A stretch of 64,000 nt of DNA, taken from contig CAMRHE010000028.1 of the NCBI GenBank assembly GCA_947044405.1, positions 7,233,501 to 7,297,500 on the forward strand, written 5' to 3'. A model generated the notes under the pieces. It was not told the DNA's origin. It was given only the letters and a program-made list of their open reading frames with translations, and made no database searches. The translations under genes were made by a program, and so were the position numbers. This document shows, one piece after another, positions 1-11,805 of this stretch. The stretch is from Leptodactylus fallax. Lineage: Eukaryota > Chordata > Amphibia > Anura > Leptodactylidae. How positions within the stretch are numbered: position 1 is the first letter of the stretch; the number at the start of each line of letters is the position of its first letter.

Positions 1-237
1 GAGTCTTGGGAAGTTCTCGCAATTTGAGAAAGTGACATAAAACTAGTTAGCAAATTAGCGACTCTGAAGATAATTACATGTAAAATGTTTCCAGTAATTG
101 GAGCTATTTGTGGAGTGGGAATAAATAGCCTGAATTGTGGGTGAGGAGATGGCGGATTATTTTTATGTATTTTATCTTTTATTCATTGGTAATGCGTCCA
201 TAACGATAAAAGCCGGCTATGATGCCACAAATTTATC
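1..237. other. No recognisable feature
   Basis: AT-rich single-copy-looking sequence with no frame, splice signal or repeat I can recognise. Confidence 0.5.
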
Positions 238-1072
238 GATGGTGCGGTTCTTTGTATGTTGGGTCGATACTGCGGTTATTTGTATGTTGGGTCGATTGTG
301 CGGTTATTTGTATGTTGGGTCGATAGTGCGGTTCTTTGTATGATGGCTCAATGGGGCGGTTATTTGTATGATGGGTCGATGGTGCGGTTATTCGTATGAT
401 GGGTCGAAGGTGTGGTTATTGGTATGATGTGTCGATGGTGCGGTTCTTTGTATGATGGCTCCATGGTGCGGTTCTTTGTATGATGGCTCGATGGTGCGGT
501 TCTTTGTATGATGGCTCGGTGGTGTGGTTCTTTGATGGCTCGGTGGTGCGGTTCTTTGATGGCTCGGTGGTGCGGTTCTTTGATGGCTCAGTAGTGCGGT
601 TCTTTGTATGATTGCTCGGTGGTGCGGTTCTTTGTATGATGGCTCGATGGTGCGGTTCTTTGTATGATGGCTCCATGGTGCGGTTCTTTGTATGATGGCT
701 CCATGGTGCGGTTCTTTGTATGATGGCTCCATGGTGCGGTTCTTTGTATGATGGCTCGATGGTGCGGTTCTTTGTATGATGGCTCCATGGTGCGGTTCTT
801 TGTATGATGGCTCCATGGTGCGGTTCTTTGTATGATGGCTCCATGGTGCGGTTCTTTGTATGATGGCTCCATGGTGCTGTACTTTGTATGATGGCTCCAT
901 GGTGCTGTACTTTGTATGATGGCTCCATGGTGCGGTTCTTTGTATGATTGCTCGGTGGTGCTGTACTTTGTATGATGACTCCATGGTGCGGTTCTTTGTA
1001 TGATGGCTCCATGGTGCTGTACTTTGTATGATGGCTCGATGGTGCGGTTATTTGTATGATCGGTTCATGGTG
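238..1072. repeat. 28-bp minisatellite, about 30 units
   Basis: The core unit is GGTGCGGTTCTTTGTATGAT followed by GGCTCCAT. Variants are TTATTTG for TTCTTTG, CTGTACTTTG for CGGTTCTTTG, and TCGATG or TCGGTG for TCCATG. Around 520-600 several adjacent units lack four bases (TATG), giving a locally homogenised 24-bp subtype. The left end is more diverged (GTTGGGTCGAT), as expected for array edges. The unit is not a multiple of three, so three units make an 84-bp frame and create long spurious minus-strand frames with a 28-residue period. Confidence 0.97.
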
Positions 1073-2809
1073 GTTTTGTAACATATATAAATAATATCAT
1101 CAAAAATTAATATAAAAACTTTCTTTAAAATTAGGTTATTTTCTGCAGACCGTTTCCTTTGGATTAGAGCTCTGGAATTAACCAAGCAGATATAGGGACT
1201 TTTGCACCATATGATCCCTTCATGATGTACTGTATACAGCTGTATATACTTCCAGGGGAGCGCACCACTGTATACGACATGCATTATGTGTGTGCGTTTT
1301 TCTTATTTTTTTTTTCTCCTACATATTTCTATCAGTTTTCAGATTAATAATGATATATATTAATATTGATCTTAATGGTACACAAATCCTGATCCGGTGA
1401 CCCCTGGTGGTCTCGGGCCTCATTCACATATCCGTGATTCAAATTGACTTTGAAAATGGACAAAATGGACATTTTTGATTTGCATTCATTCGCTGTCTAT
1501 TTTCCTGACCCCCCCCCCACCCCCCACCAATAGACTTGAGTCTACTGAGTGATCTATGAATATGGACATGGTCCAATAAAACCCCAGGATGTGCATGGGT
1601 CCATAGGACTGCTTTGATCTTAGTACGTGTATTGGCTGTTTTAACATTCGTGTGAATAGGGCCCAATCCTAGATACGTTCTGGCCATAAAACAATTAGTT
1701 TTCGGTCTTTTAATTCCCGCTCTTTCTTGGTCTTCAGGATTTCTGTGCACCTTGTTACATTACAGGGGAAATAACTGATCTAATTCGTCTTCATGGAAGG
1801 AATCGGCGAGTTCAAGGATTTTTCTCTCCGTGATTTATGCATCGGGCCCCGTCCTAATGGCACTAATTACTGTAACGAGGCTTCACGTGTCAGCGCCGAG
1901 ACACGGCGGTGGCCTTCAAGCGCATTCTCATTTAGCCTTTGATTCCGCCACCTCTGCAGGCGGTTACCTAGTGGGGACTTATTTCGTGTCGCATAGTCTG
2001 TCCCCAGGGACATGTTTATCTTGTAGCAGTTCACGTCTGTACCAAGTGAGCAGCGATCAATGTAGAGTTTTACAAGCCGGTATTAGTGAGGATCTGCCGT
2101 GTGTAGATGGGGGTGGGCAGAGGCCTGTAGGGGTCGTAGTGGTTGTTACGGTGACCGGGCCCAGAAGTCAGGGGGCCCCACAGGTCCCCCCTCTCCACAC
2201 TAGGGCTAGATAAACTTCATTGCTATCCTTTGAGGGCAGTCTGTGCATTGTAAATGTATTCCCCCTGCCCTCTGGTGCACTGGAGTGAGAGGATTTATGA
2301 TACATAGGCTGCCACTGTCAGAAAGGAGAAGATTAACTATTTCATGGTAAAAATATCAGTTGGTCAGGGATGGTGTCGCATACAAAAAGTGGGCGCTGAT
2401 GGGAAGCTTATGCGCACAGACATGGTGTAGACAAGTTTTCATCACATTGTGGGCCTGGATAGAGAAGGAAAGGAAGATGTGCAAAATATGCTAAAATGTA
2501 CAGATGGGAGTGGCTTATGGCTGAGAGTTATTGTGCAGGGGGGCCCAAGCTGAGCTCTTGCACCAGGGCCCGTAATCCTTTAGTTAGGCCCCTTTTGGCA
2601 TACATAAGTATATATGGAATGATTGGTGCACTAGGGCGATGTTTCATTATTATGGTGCCAGCCTATACTGCAGCGCTGTACAAATGTGTATTCACCTGCA
2701 TAGTGTCATAGCTGAGACTCTCGAGTATATTGATGTTGGTAGAAAAAACTGAAAGGAAGTCACATGGAGAGCATGTTAAGTCCATACATGTGTCTGCCTG
2801 AAACGCTTA
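1073..2809. other. No gene recognised; low-complexity patch only
   Basis: Ordinary AT-rich sequence with a short C-rich tract near 1510-1528. The largest frame, 1830-2213 plus, has no domain, no splice context and low-complexity Val/Ser content. I treat it as chance. Confidence 0.55.
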
Positions 2810-3020
2810 GCCTTAGGCTCAATACACACGCCCGAGCTGTCTGCACCTGAGCCTGTGGGGCGCGTACACACCCGGCTGATTCTGAAACTGAAAATCATTT
2901 CCATTCTTCTGGGTTGTTTTGGAGCCTAAACAAAGATTTCTGCCACATTAAGATGAACTGAGTTTTAGCTGCAGCAGTTTCTGCAACAAAATCTGCAATG
3001 TGTGAACATGCCCTTAAGCT
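2810..3020. mobile_element. Probable degraded foldback MITE
   Basis: The left end has TTAGGCTCAATACACACGCC and the right end has TGTGTGAACATGCCCTTAAG, which are loosely inverted. This resembles the GGCTGNGTTCACAC terminus seen many times in the window. The interior shows no coding capacity. Confidence 0.45.
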
Positions 3021-3210
3021 TGTCCTTAGAAGCAGGGCAATTGCCCCAATACTGTACACACAATATCCGATGGAACATGCAAAATAAAAAAAAAATGTTA
3101 ACTACTGTACTCCTATGAAATCTGAGCCATGTACTGTACTGCAGTGGGAGTCCCCTGTCATATGGCCATATATGTGAGACCGAATACTGCAAGACATCAA
3201 TGTTAATCAC

Positions 3211-3515
3211 TTAAGGGGTTTTCGAGGCTTATCAATTACTGGCCTATCCTTAGGCTAGGTGATTAATTAAAAATCTGCAGGGTCTGACACCCGAGCCCCT
3301 GGGCCGATCAGCTCTTTCAATAGCCTGTTGTCTCCATTATTTTCCAAGCACAGCGCCGTATATTGCATAGTGGTTGTTCTTGGTATTGCAGCTCAGCCCC
3401 TTTAACTTAAATGGGACTTGGCTACAAACAGTCCGTGTGTCGCTCAGGGCACATCACTACCACTACTACCCCCTGGATAGGTTATCAATTAATAATGCCC
3501 TGAAATCTCCTTTAA
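3211..3515. mobile_element. TTAA-flanked MITE (family E)
   Basis: TTAA at 3211-3214 and 3512-3515 flank an element whose ends read AGGGGTTTTCGAGG on the left and, inverted, AGGAGATTTCAGGG on the right. Both ends then carry inverted copies of TTATCAATTA and CCTATCC. TTAA target sites are typical of piggyBac-type transposition. No transposase is present. Confidence 0.65.
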
Positions 3516-3540
3516 AACCACATCAAAACAGCATTGGAAA

Positions 3541-3574
3541 AATTATTTCAGTTTTTTTTTTTTTTTTTTTTTTT
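3541..3574. repeat. Poly(T) tract
   Basis: Almost pure T run. It could be a slipped microsatellite or the tail of an old minus-strand retroposon, but no body is recognisable beside it. Confidence 0.7.
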
Positions 3575-3611
3575 ATTTACAGTTGAAACAGGTTAAATAA
3601 ATGTTTCCGGT

Positions 3612-3832
3612 GTAAGGCTGGGTTCACACTGTGCATGTCTGTTGAGTTTTTGTTGCTTTTTGTTCATTGTGGCAATGAGTTTATTCAGTTTAATACATTG
3701 TAAGATGTGCCAAAGGTTCTCATTGCAATGACTGTTACAGCTACGGTGCATAGTAAAGTGTGCTAGTCATTACTGCAATTAAAAAAAGCAACAAAGCTGC
3801 AACAGCAATGCACTGTGTGAACACAGCCGTAT
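3612..3832. mobile_element. Foldback MITE with GGCTGGGTTCACAC-type ends
   Basis: The left end AAGGCTGGGTTCACACTGTG is inverted at the right end as CACTGTGTGAACACAGCCG. The interior arms also pair (TTGTTGCTTTTTG with AAAAAAAGCAACAA). The ends look hAT-like, but I could not define a target duplication. Confidence 0.65.
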
Positions 3833-4790
3833 TGCGTATACATGAATTCCAGGGGTCCATATTGGCTCGAGTTGTGGTCAGTTTTCGCCCAGGTTGCGAT
3901 ACCTTTCCACAGCCATGTATTCTATTCAGAAAGGGCTCCCCCCAGTGGTAGTAATATTGTGACTAATGTACAGTTGGTCTCTTGCGTTTCACTAGCCGTG
4001 GTGAAGGCCTCATTGTTCTGGCAGTCGATTGATCTCCGCTCACTCATCATGAACAGTCGCACCAAATACTCAGCTTAAGATGTCATACATCATAGTGATG
4101 TCCTTCTAAAAGGTAAGGGGGGAGGGGGTTGTCACATTGAAAAGCACTTTCTGAGCAGTACGCCATGCAATATTGATGGCCGCCTATAAATGACACTTAG
4201 GGCCGCCATAAACCGCTAAATACACCTCTGTGCCAGGATCACGGTGGCCGTACAGCTCCAGTTGTTGGAGAACATTTATCTTCAGGGTTATGTGGGAGCT
4301 GCTATGGCCGAGGCACCTCCGGAAACAGCAGAAGAAAAGTGACTACATAGCGCCCTCCGCAGCCCAACCATTGGTGGGTTCATCAGATAGGGGCAGAAAA
4401 CCTTGCAGACATACAGTCTACATAGAGCGGTCTCGAATGGGTTGCATCAAGCATTGTATAAAGGAAAAAGGTGTCAGTACATTACGGGGGCTCAGCTAAG
4501 TTTATAGGGTGTGTCTGACAACCAGCTTGTTGACTGTTTCCATTGACAACCGGGAGATTTGTGGATGTAAGTTTGGGCAGTAATACTGACAATAACTTTG
4601 GATCAGTTCCCATAAGTAATACCTCACTTCCTCATGTAAATTAGTCTAAACCTGTGTGTGTCTCCAGCCCTGGAGGACCCGATCTGTCCTCCATTACCTA
4701 TACAACTGATTGATTTGGATGGACACTGTGTAATGCTTAATGTCCCCTGTGGTGGCGCTGCAGGAAAACTGAACACTGCATAGTGAGTTA
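3833..4790. other. No gene recognised
   Basis: Single-copy-looking sequence. A frame at 4230-4499 has no recognisable domain and is probably chance. Confidence 0.5.
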
Positions 4791-5075
4791 AGATGTGATA
4801 TGCTTTACAGTATAGTCATAGCGGCAATAGACTGGCGCTGACTCTTTAAGGTCTATGGGAGAGTTTTCTAGACATGCTGTGTGCATGGAGGGGGAGGAGA
4901 TAAGATGTGACATCATCTGTTGTCAGTAGTGATGTAATGATGGCTCAGTAGTGTAATCTATAGAGGTGTTACCTACTATTGTAATCCTGACCGTCATGTA
5001 AATATGCTGACTGCGATGAAAACCTCTACAGAATTGGCAAATGTTAGTCTATTATTAGGCTTAGTGGCCAGGGTG
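4791..5075 (+). repeat. Dispersed repeat family A, copy 1
   Basis: Shares long blocks with 33175-33595 and, reversed, with 6390-6845: GGTCTATGGGAGAGTTTTCT, GGGGGAGGAGATAAGATGTG, GTCAGTAGTGAT and GAATTGGCAA...TTAGTCTATTATTAGG-like segments. There is no coding capacity. It is probably a non-autonomous DNA element. Confidence 0.75.
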
Positions 5076-5770
5076 CAATTTGCAGTACATAGTGATGTTG
5101 CTAGGCTGACAGGCCAGTAGTAATATGTATACCTCCCAGTCCAAATAAACCCTGGGAAATATATACAGGAGCAGAAAATACCCCGTATATAGTGCGTTAT
5201 ATTGTTATGGCTCTGGGTTGTGGATTTCATGGCTGATGAGTTGTATGTAGTAACCTGTGTTATCTATCCTGTAAACGCAGGAGCGACTGATTGTGGCAAC
5301 AGCAGAGTTATGAGCGCAGCTCTGGCAGTGATTATAGGATATGATGTAAAGTCTAGATGAGGACTAGATAAGGCCGAGCGTCTGTAATGTTACACAACAT
5401 TATGTAGAGCCAGGCGAGATGTCAGCAAGTAATTCATGCAAAACATATACAAAGGAGCCCTGACGTGTCCCTGCCCTATGGCATATAGGAGCCACGGAGG
5501 AATCCCACAGCAGTGCAATGGGGCTGTGGGGGCAACGTGTAATTGTCAGTTTATTATATTTTAATAATATTTTACAGATATTTTTATTTTATTACATTGT
5601 TACATTTTATTATTATTCAAATATTTAATATTTTATTTATCATTATTCTTCAGATATTATTTTACAGATGTATCGCTGTGGCCGATCCTATAATTTGCGA
5701 TTTGGTTGTATGACTCAAGCTTCTAATGTAAGGAATTATACTCTATGTCTATAGGATACAAATCGGTGTG
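5076..5770. other. No gene; AT-rich block at 5540-5670
   Basis: Ordinary sequence followed by a TTTTATTA-rich stretch. Nothing else is recognised. Confidence 0.5.
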
Positions 5771-5771
5771 T

Positions 5772-5903
5772 GCAGGTACTGCAAAAAAGTATTTGCCCCC
5801 CTCCAGATGTCCTCATTACTGTATGTTATTGGAGTATATGTCTATTCATCGTGACACATCTGCAATTATGGGGGCAAATACTTTTTCACAGAATTCATCT
5901 GAC
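5772..5903. mobile_element. Short Tc1/mariner-type MITE
   Basis: The left end GCAAAAAAGTATTTGCCCCC is mirrored by the right end GGGGGCAAATACTTTTTCAC, a terminus common among fish and frog Tc1-like elements. At about 130 bp it has no room for a transposase. Confidence 0.7.
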
Positions 5904-5944
5904 TTCGTTCATTTGGTGCAGTTTGGATGTGACGTATATAATCC

Positions 5945-6056
5945 AAATTAAGGTGTAAATCCACATTGTGCCGTCTGAACCCACCGCTGCATGTGAATCG
6001 GGTTTTTATAACCTCATTCACATGAAATCTGCTGTGTCTGAACATGCCCTTAATAT
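5945..6056. mobile_element. Degraded small foldback element
   Basis: TTAAGGTGTAAATCCACATT at the left and TGTGTCTGAACATGCCCTTA at the right are loosely inverted. The inner arms ATGTGAATCGGGTTTTTATA and ATAACCTCATTCACATG also pair partly. Confidence 0.4.
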
Positions 6057-6389
6057 TACATATACACACAATGCAATACTTGATCTGCAGACTTGTATGT
6101 ATTATTCTCTGCCCACATCATCCAGCTGGTTAGTCTGAGCCTTGTAGTTCCTATAGTTCAGTCTTTTCTTGCCTGCGGTCTGTATATGTACGTTTTTTTT
6201 TTCTGTTCTGCTCCTCCACCCTGGGCTATGATGTAGTGAAGGTTTTATTTATTGCTGTAAGTGCAGCTGGTGGAACGTCTCACCCACCTGGCGAGGAACG
6301 ACACTGGACCTTATTTCCTACAGCACAATGTCCAGTATTCCCGATCTGCTCCATAGAAACGCTATTTGAAGAAAAAAAAAAATTATCCT

Positions 6390-6845
6390 GCAATTTTCAC
6401 TTTCTCTGCTAAGCCTAATAGTAGCCTTACACTTGCTAATTCTGTAAGGGTTTTCATTGCAGCAGTGACTTCATTTACACATCACAATCGAGACAGACAG
6501 GATCACAATAGAAGTTCATACCTGTACAGAAAACACCTATATTAACCCATCATTACATCACTACTGACAATAGATGATGTCACAGCTTATCTCCTCCCCC
6601 TCCCTGTACAGAGCATGTCTAGAAATCTCTCACATAGACCTCAGTGAGTTGGCTCCAGACTATTGCTGCCTATGGCCATGAGACTGCTGTAAAGCAGATC
6701 ACTAAATGCTGTTAACAGAACAGAGAAGAAGCTCAGACAAGATGGCTGCCCCATTATCCTGTACAGGAAATAGAATAAAAAAGCTACAGTCCGAAAATAA
6801 AAACAGATTAGAAAAAAGTGATTGATAGATTTCACTATCTGGTTG
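6390..6845 (-). repeat. Dispersed repeat family A, copy 2 (reversed)
   Basis: Reverse-complement match to 33175-33595 over most of its length: CATCACTACTGACAAT, CTTATCTCCTCCCCCTCC, TTGGCTCCAGACTATTGCTG and AAGATGGCTGCCCC-like blocks. It defines a family unit of about 420-450 bp. Confidence 0.78.
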
Positions 6846-7379
6846 TAATAAATAAAATGAATAGTGAGATCCTGGATGTCGGTGGCTTGGATTCCAGACT
6901 ACAGCAGTGCCAGGTTATGAATAAACTTGAGCCCTGTGCACACAAGCATTAATAATAGATCTCCTGACATGCTGCACAGACCTCTCCGATAGACATCATT
7001 GATGTCAGATTGTGTTCTTCCTGCTTTTAGCTGTCAGAATGAGAACTGAGGACGGGAAACGATCAATTCATGTGCACATAGCTCTGAGCAGACGTGCTAT
7101 GTCTTGACCCATGTGCCATGTTATTGGTCCGCGGCTCCCTCGCAGTACCGCGCTCATAAAATCTCCGACTGCTCCTAAACACCTATTTGCTTCTTGAGTC
7201 CAGATATCAATAAGATTGACAGGGTTACTCAGTGCGGAGCCGGGGGCTTTAATGGATTGGTTTAGTCATGTAAGCGCCCAGTTTTATATAAAAAAAAAAA
7301 TCTATGAATTTCACTGCTAAAAACTTACAAAAAAAGTTTTATTTTATAAAATGGTTAAAAGTTGAAATAGGGGTGGTAT
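6846..7379. other. No recognisable feature
   Basis: Single-copy-looking sequence without frames or splice signals I can support. Confidence 0.5.
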
Positions 7380-8048
7380 GGTGAACTCACAGTACAGAGG
7401 GGACATACGCATGGCGATGTCATAGGACTATGGAATAATAAGCACAATGATATGATGTCACAGTACAGGGATACTATACATAGTGATGTCACAGTACAGA
7501 GATAATACACACAGTGATGTCACATATATGGAGACAATACACACAGTGATGTCACCGTACAGGGATAGTACACACAGTGATGTCACAGTACAGGGATAAT
7601 ACACACAGTGATGTCACAGTACAGGAGTAATACACAGTGATGTCACAGTACAGGGATAATATACACAGTAATGTCACCGTACAGAGATAATACACACAGT
7701 GATGTCACAGTACAGGAGTAATACACAGTGATGTCACAGTACAGGGATAATACACACAGTGATGTCACCGTACAGGGATAATATACACAGTAATGTCACA
7801 GTACAGGGATAATATACACAGTGATGTCACCGTACAGGGATAATATACACAGTGATGTCACAGTACAGGGATAATACACACAGTGATGTCACAGTACAGG
7901 GATAATATACACAGTGATGTCACAGTACAGGGATAATACACACAGTGATGTCACAGTACAGGGATAATACACACAGTGATGTCACAGTACAGGGATAATA
8001 TACACAGTGATGTCACAGTACAGGGATAATACACACAGTGATGTCAGT
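7380..8048. repeat. 31-bp minisatellite, array 1, about 20 units
   Basis: The unit is GTGATGTCACAGTACAGGGA followed by TAATACACACA. Common variants are ATATACACA, ACCGTACAG and GGAGTAATACACA. The left edge (7380-7445) is diverged. The reverse complement of the same unit forms array 2 at 17150-18195. Confidence 0.97.
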
Positions 8049-8457
8049 GCACACTTTGGGATAATCCGTTTTTTTTTTTTTTTTCTTGTTTTGTTCTTTC
8101 ACAAATCGGTCCCATGAACCATTAAACCAATGGTTGTGTGAACAGATCCTATATTTACAATGGGACTGTGTGCTGGCTGTTAATAAAACGGCTAGAAAAC
8201 GTCTGTCACACCCTGTTGTGTGAATAAGCTCTTACACAGCCATCTGACTTTACTACTGTAGACATAAATGGTACTTTTTTATTTTTTCTTCCTTTCAGCC
8301 TTTGGATACGTTATGAATAAATCTTGCGGGAGGGTCCACGGCGACTTTCTTTAGCGATTCTTCCACATTTGGATGTAAATATTTTTCTATTCCCTCTCTG
8401 TCCAGTGTCCGCTTCGCTCGTTGCGAGGTGTAATGAATGTGTCTGATTGGCGTATTG
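8049..8457. other. No gene; poly(T) at about 8070-8084
   Basis: Flank between the minisatellite and the Tc1 element. The stretch 8290-8457 looks single copy. Confidence 0.5.
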
Positions 8458-8459
8458 TA

Positions 8460-10026
8460 CAGTCATGGCCAAAAGTTTTGAGAATGACACAAATATTCTA
8501 TTTTCACATGATCTGCTGCCCTCTGGTTTTTATGTGTGTTTGTCAGATGTTTTTATCACATACAGAAATAGAATTGCATTCATATTATGAGTAACAGAAG
8601 CTTATATTGACAGTTAGAATGAGTTAATGCAGCAAGTCAATATTTGCAGTGTTGACCCTTCTTCTTCAGGACCTCTGCAATTCTCCCTGGCATGCTCTCA
8701 ATCAACTTCTGGACCAAATCCTGACTGATAGCAGTCCATTCTTGCAGAATCAATGCTTTAATTTTGTCTGAATTTGTTGGTTTTTGTTTGTCCACCCTTC
8801 TCTTGATGATTGACCACAAGTTCTCAATGGGATTAAGATCTGGGGAGTTTCCAGGCCATGGACCCAAAATCTCTATGTTTTGCTCCCTGAGCCATTTAGT
8901 TATCACCTTTGCTTTATGGCAAGGTGCTCCATCATGCTGGAAAAGGCATTGTTGAGCGCCAAACTGCTCTTGGACGGTTGGGAGAAGTTGCTCTTGGAGG
9001 ACATTCTGGTACCATTCTTTATTCATGGCTGTGTTTTTAGGCAAGACTGTGAGAGAGCCGATTCCCTTGGCTGAGAAGCAACCCCACACATGAATGGTTT
9101 CAGGATGCTTTACAGTTGGCATGAGACAAGACTGGTGGTAGCGCTCACCTCTTCTTCTCCGAATAAGCTGTTTTCCAGATGTTCCAAACAATTGAAAAGG
9201 GGATTCATCAAAGAAAATGACTTTACCCCAGTCCTCAGCAGTCCACTCCCTGTACCTTTTGCAGAATATCAGTCTGTCCCTGATGTTTTTTCTGGAGAGA
9301 AGTGGCTTCTTTGCTGCCCTCCTTGAGACCAGGCCTTGCTCCAAGAGTCTCCGCCTCACAGTGCGTGCAGATGCACTCACACCTGCCTGCTGCCATTCCT
9401 CAGCAAGCTCTGCACTGCTGGTAGCCCGATCCCGCAGCTGAAACACTTTTAAGAGACGGTCCTGCCGCTTTCTGGTCTTTCTTGGGCGCCCTGGAACCTT
9501 TTTGGCACCAATGGAACCTCTCTCCTTGAAGTTCTTGATGATGCGATAGATTGTTGACTGAGGTGCAATCTTTCTAGCTGCAATACTCTTCCCAGTTAGG
9601 CCATTTTTGTGCAGTGCAATGATGACTGCACGTGTTTCTTTAGAGATAACCATGGTTAACAGAAGAGAAACAATGATGGCAAGCACCAGCCTCCTTTTAA
9701 AGTGTCCAGTGGTGTCATTCTTACTTAATCATGACAGATTGATCTCCAGCCCTGTCCTCATCAACACCCACACCTGTGTTAATGGAGCAATCACTGAAAC
9801 GATGTTAGGTGGTCCTTTTAAGGCAGGGCTGCAATGATGTTGAAATGTGTTTTGGGGGATAAAGTTAATTTTCTAGGCAAATATTGACTTTGCAAGTAAT
9901 TGCTGTTAAGCTGATCACTCTTTATAACATTCTGGAGTATATGCAAATTGCCATTAGAAAAACTGAAGCAGTAGACTTTGTAAAAATTAATATTTGTATC
10001 ATTCTCAAAACTTTTGGCCATGACTG
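8460..10026 (-). mobile_element. Tc1-like DNA transposon, apparently complete, DD35E type
   Basis: Terminal inverted repeats begin CAGTCATGGCCAAAAGTTTT at 8460 and match the complement at the right end with about one mismatch over the outer 37 bp. Inner inverted blocks continue, more diverged, to about 8650 and 9855, including GCAAGTCAATATTTGC against GCAAATATTGACTTTGC. TA dinucleotides at 8458-8459 and 10027-10028 are the expected target duplication. Length is 1567 bp, typical of Tc1 elements. It carries one uninterrupted transposase gene on the minus strand, so this is a recent insertion. Confidence 0.95.
8637..9653 (-). CDS. Tc1/mariner transposase, intact, DD35E spacing
   Basis: Catalyses cut-and-paste transposition into TA sites (family knowledge). 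From the Met at 9653 the frame gives 338 residues, the usual Tc1 size. The frame is open 11 codons further upstream, but this ATG sits in a good context (AACCATGG) and the protein then starts MVISKETRAV. Visible parts: a paired-type helix-turn-helix in residues 5-45, a GRPRK hinge at 55-59, a second helix-turn-helix around 75-110, then the catalytic core with Asp149 (FFDESPF), Asp241 (FQHDGAPCH) and Glu277 (PIENLW). There are 35 residues between the second Asp and the Glu, one more than classical Tc1 DD34E, so I place it near the DD35E group. No stop or frameshift is seen. Activity is not shown by sequence alone. Confidence 0.93.
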   Translation of the reverse strand: MVISKETRAVIIALHKNGLTGKSIAARKIAPQSTIYRIIKNFKERGSIGAKKVPGRPRKTRKRQDRLLKVFQLRDRATSSAELAEEWQQAGVSASARTVRRRLLEQGLVSRRAAKKPLLSRKNIRDRLIFCKRYREWTAEDWGKVIFFDESPFQLFGTSGKQLIRRRRGERYHQSCLMPTVKHPETIHVWGCFSAKGIGSLTVLPKNTAMNKEWYQNVLQEQLLPTVQEQFGAQQCLFQHDGAPCHKAKVITKWLREQNIEILGPWPGNSPDLNPIENLWSIIKRRVDKQKPTNSDKIKALILQEWTAISQDLVQKLIESMPGRIAEVLKKKGQHCKY

Positions 10027-10499
10027 TAGATAAGATTGCCTGGCCAGGCCAAATTTCTAGAGTAATTTTGTTTTATTGCATCTGTGAAAAAGGAATTGAC
10101 TACGGGATTTTTTTTTTTCCTCCACCTGAGCCGGAGTCGTGAATTGTAATTGTTTGCGTTCGCAGCTGACAGATGTGTGACAAATGTCTTCTTAGTAATT
10201 CGACTCGCCGTAGAGGCGGTATCCGGAGATGTGTGCGCTTCAGTCCTGCGCCAACTTTCTATTTTGACATGTTTTATCTTCTCACGCTCCAATGGCCTTG
10301 TGAAGAGAGATTGACGGGCCGTGGCGGGCAGGGCATTCTGGGATTTGTAGGCCAGGGCTGCATGTAGTAGTTGCTTGACTGTTGCCATTGCAAAACCTTT
10401 TTTCTTCTGGGTTATGCTCAATAAAGTTTATTCGTTGTATAATGGAAAGTCACTTTACTAGTAAATCTGCCCCAGTATATACCATAATGGCTAAGTTTT
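10027..10499. other. No recognisable feature
   Basis: Single-copy-looking flank. The minus-strand frame 10005-10421 runs partly into the Tc1 terminus and has no domain. Confidence 0.5.
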
Positions 10500-10746
10500 A
10501 GGCTGCATGCACATGAATGTGTGCATGCGCCGGGGTGTTGGTAAAGTGGCATGGATGATATCCGCATGCCGCTCGTGCCTGTGACCCGGTCATTTTCTTT
10601 AGTGAGCCCAGGCTGCAAAATGGACAACTATTGGACTCGTCCAGGGCTCATGGGGTCCCATTCACGGACCTTTGATAATACATAGGAAATAATGGGCCAG
10701 TTTGCCAGCCGGTGCAAACTGGTGGTCGCATGCATGGAGCCTTAGA
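10500..10746. mobile_element. Probable foldback MITE
   Basis: The left end TAGGCTGCATGCACATGAAT and the right end GTCGCATGCATGGAGCCTTA are imperfectly inverted. The interior is GC-richer than the flanks and non-coding. Confidence 0.5.
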
Positions 10747-11805
10747 TGGTGCACACGTAGACTAGACCATCTGATACACAACCAGGTTTATTACAGTACC
10801 TAATGTGTCCACCCTATCTTTGCACCACTTATTTTTGGCCTAGTTTCTGCGAAAAATTGCACCACAATTTCAGCACATTTTTGGTGCATGGTGTTACATC
10901 TTAAGCCCTGCCCCTTTTCTTGATAAGCCCCACCCCTTTTCTTGTAATAAATTGGCTGGGTCTTACACAGTGGCTCACGATTCTGGCTCAGGAATCCACA
11001 GTGATGGCCCCCCTGCATGACGATCATAGGCCATAGAGACACCCCTCGTAAAGAAGTATTCTTATTTTGCCATTGATGGCTTTACCCACATGTTAGGCCA
11101 TAAATACCCGATAGATTCAGGTCCCACATCTGGGGTACAGCTTTATCTAAAGAATGGGCCCCGTTTGTGACAGGAAAGAGGGCCGCGCATGTACAGATGA
11201 CTTCATTCACTTATACAGGGATTTCAAAAACAGTTGAGCAGGCAGATTGAGGTGTTTTTGGAAGTCTGTACAAGCGAGTAGAAGAATCAGCCCATGCTCA
11301 GCCCTCTTACTGCGGCTGCAAATGGGGCCCCATTCTTACGTTAAGTAGAACCCTCGATCAGGTGTTTTTGATCTATCCTGTATCACTTACGGAAAAAGTA
11401 ATTATAGACCGATGAACGCCCATCTTCTCACGGGCGCCACAAAACTGCTGATGGGTCCCTTTAAGACTCCAGTAAACAACTTAATTGAATATAATGGTTG
11501 GATCGGTTTAGTAGAAATCTGTAGGATTTGAGGGATTTTCATTGATTGAAACTTTTCATTATCTCCATAATCATCTCCAATCTACATCCCGCCTCATTGC
11601 CCGCTTATATGGCCACTTTTTTTTTTTTTTTTCATTTTTAATATTACTCGATAGTAATTTTCTTCGTTCTCTGTTCTGAGCTCTGACCCCTCCATCTCCA
11701 GCTTTTACTACACAAGTCTGCATTGTGTCCCTGTTTGTTTGCTCCTCGGATAGATTATAGGTTCCTTGAGATCTAAATAAGATGCAATTATGTCTTTTAA
11801 CTGTT
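10747..11805. other. No gene; dispersed-repeat-like patch at 10795-10960
   Basis: The patch contains tandemly related CCCTGCCCCTTTTCTTGATA and CCCCACCCCTTTTCTTG blocks. The rest shows nothing recognised, apart from poly(T) near 11618-11632. Confidence 0.45.

Noticed and set aside
388..1084. Three long minus-strand frames with MEPSYKEPHH-type repeats
   Set aside because: They are different frames of the 28-bp minisatellite; the 28-residue period is exactly three repeat units. No start context, domain or splice support.
1830..2213. Frame of 127 codons on the plus strand
   Set aside because: No recognisable domain, biased Val/Ser/Gly content and no splice signals. Chance frames of this size are expected in 64 kb.
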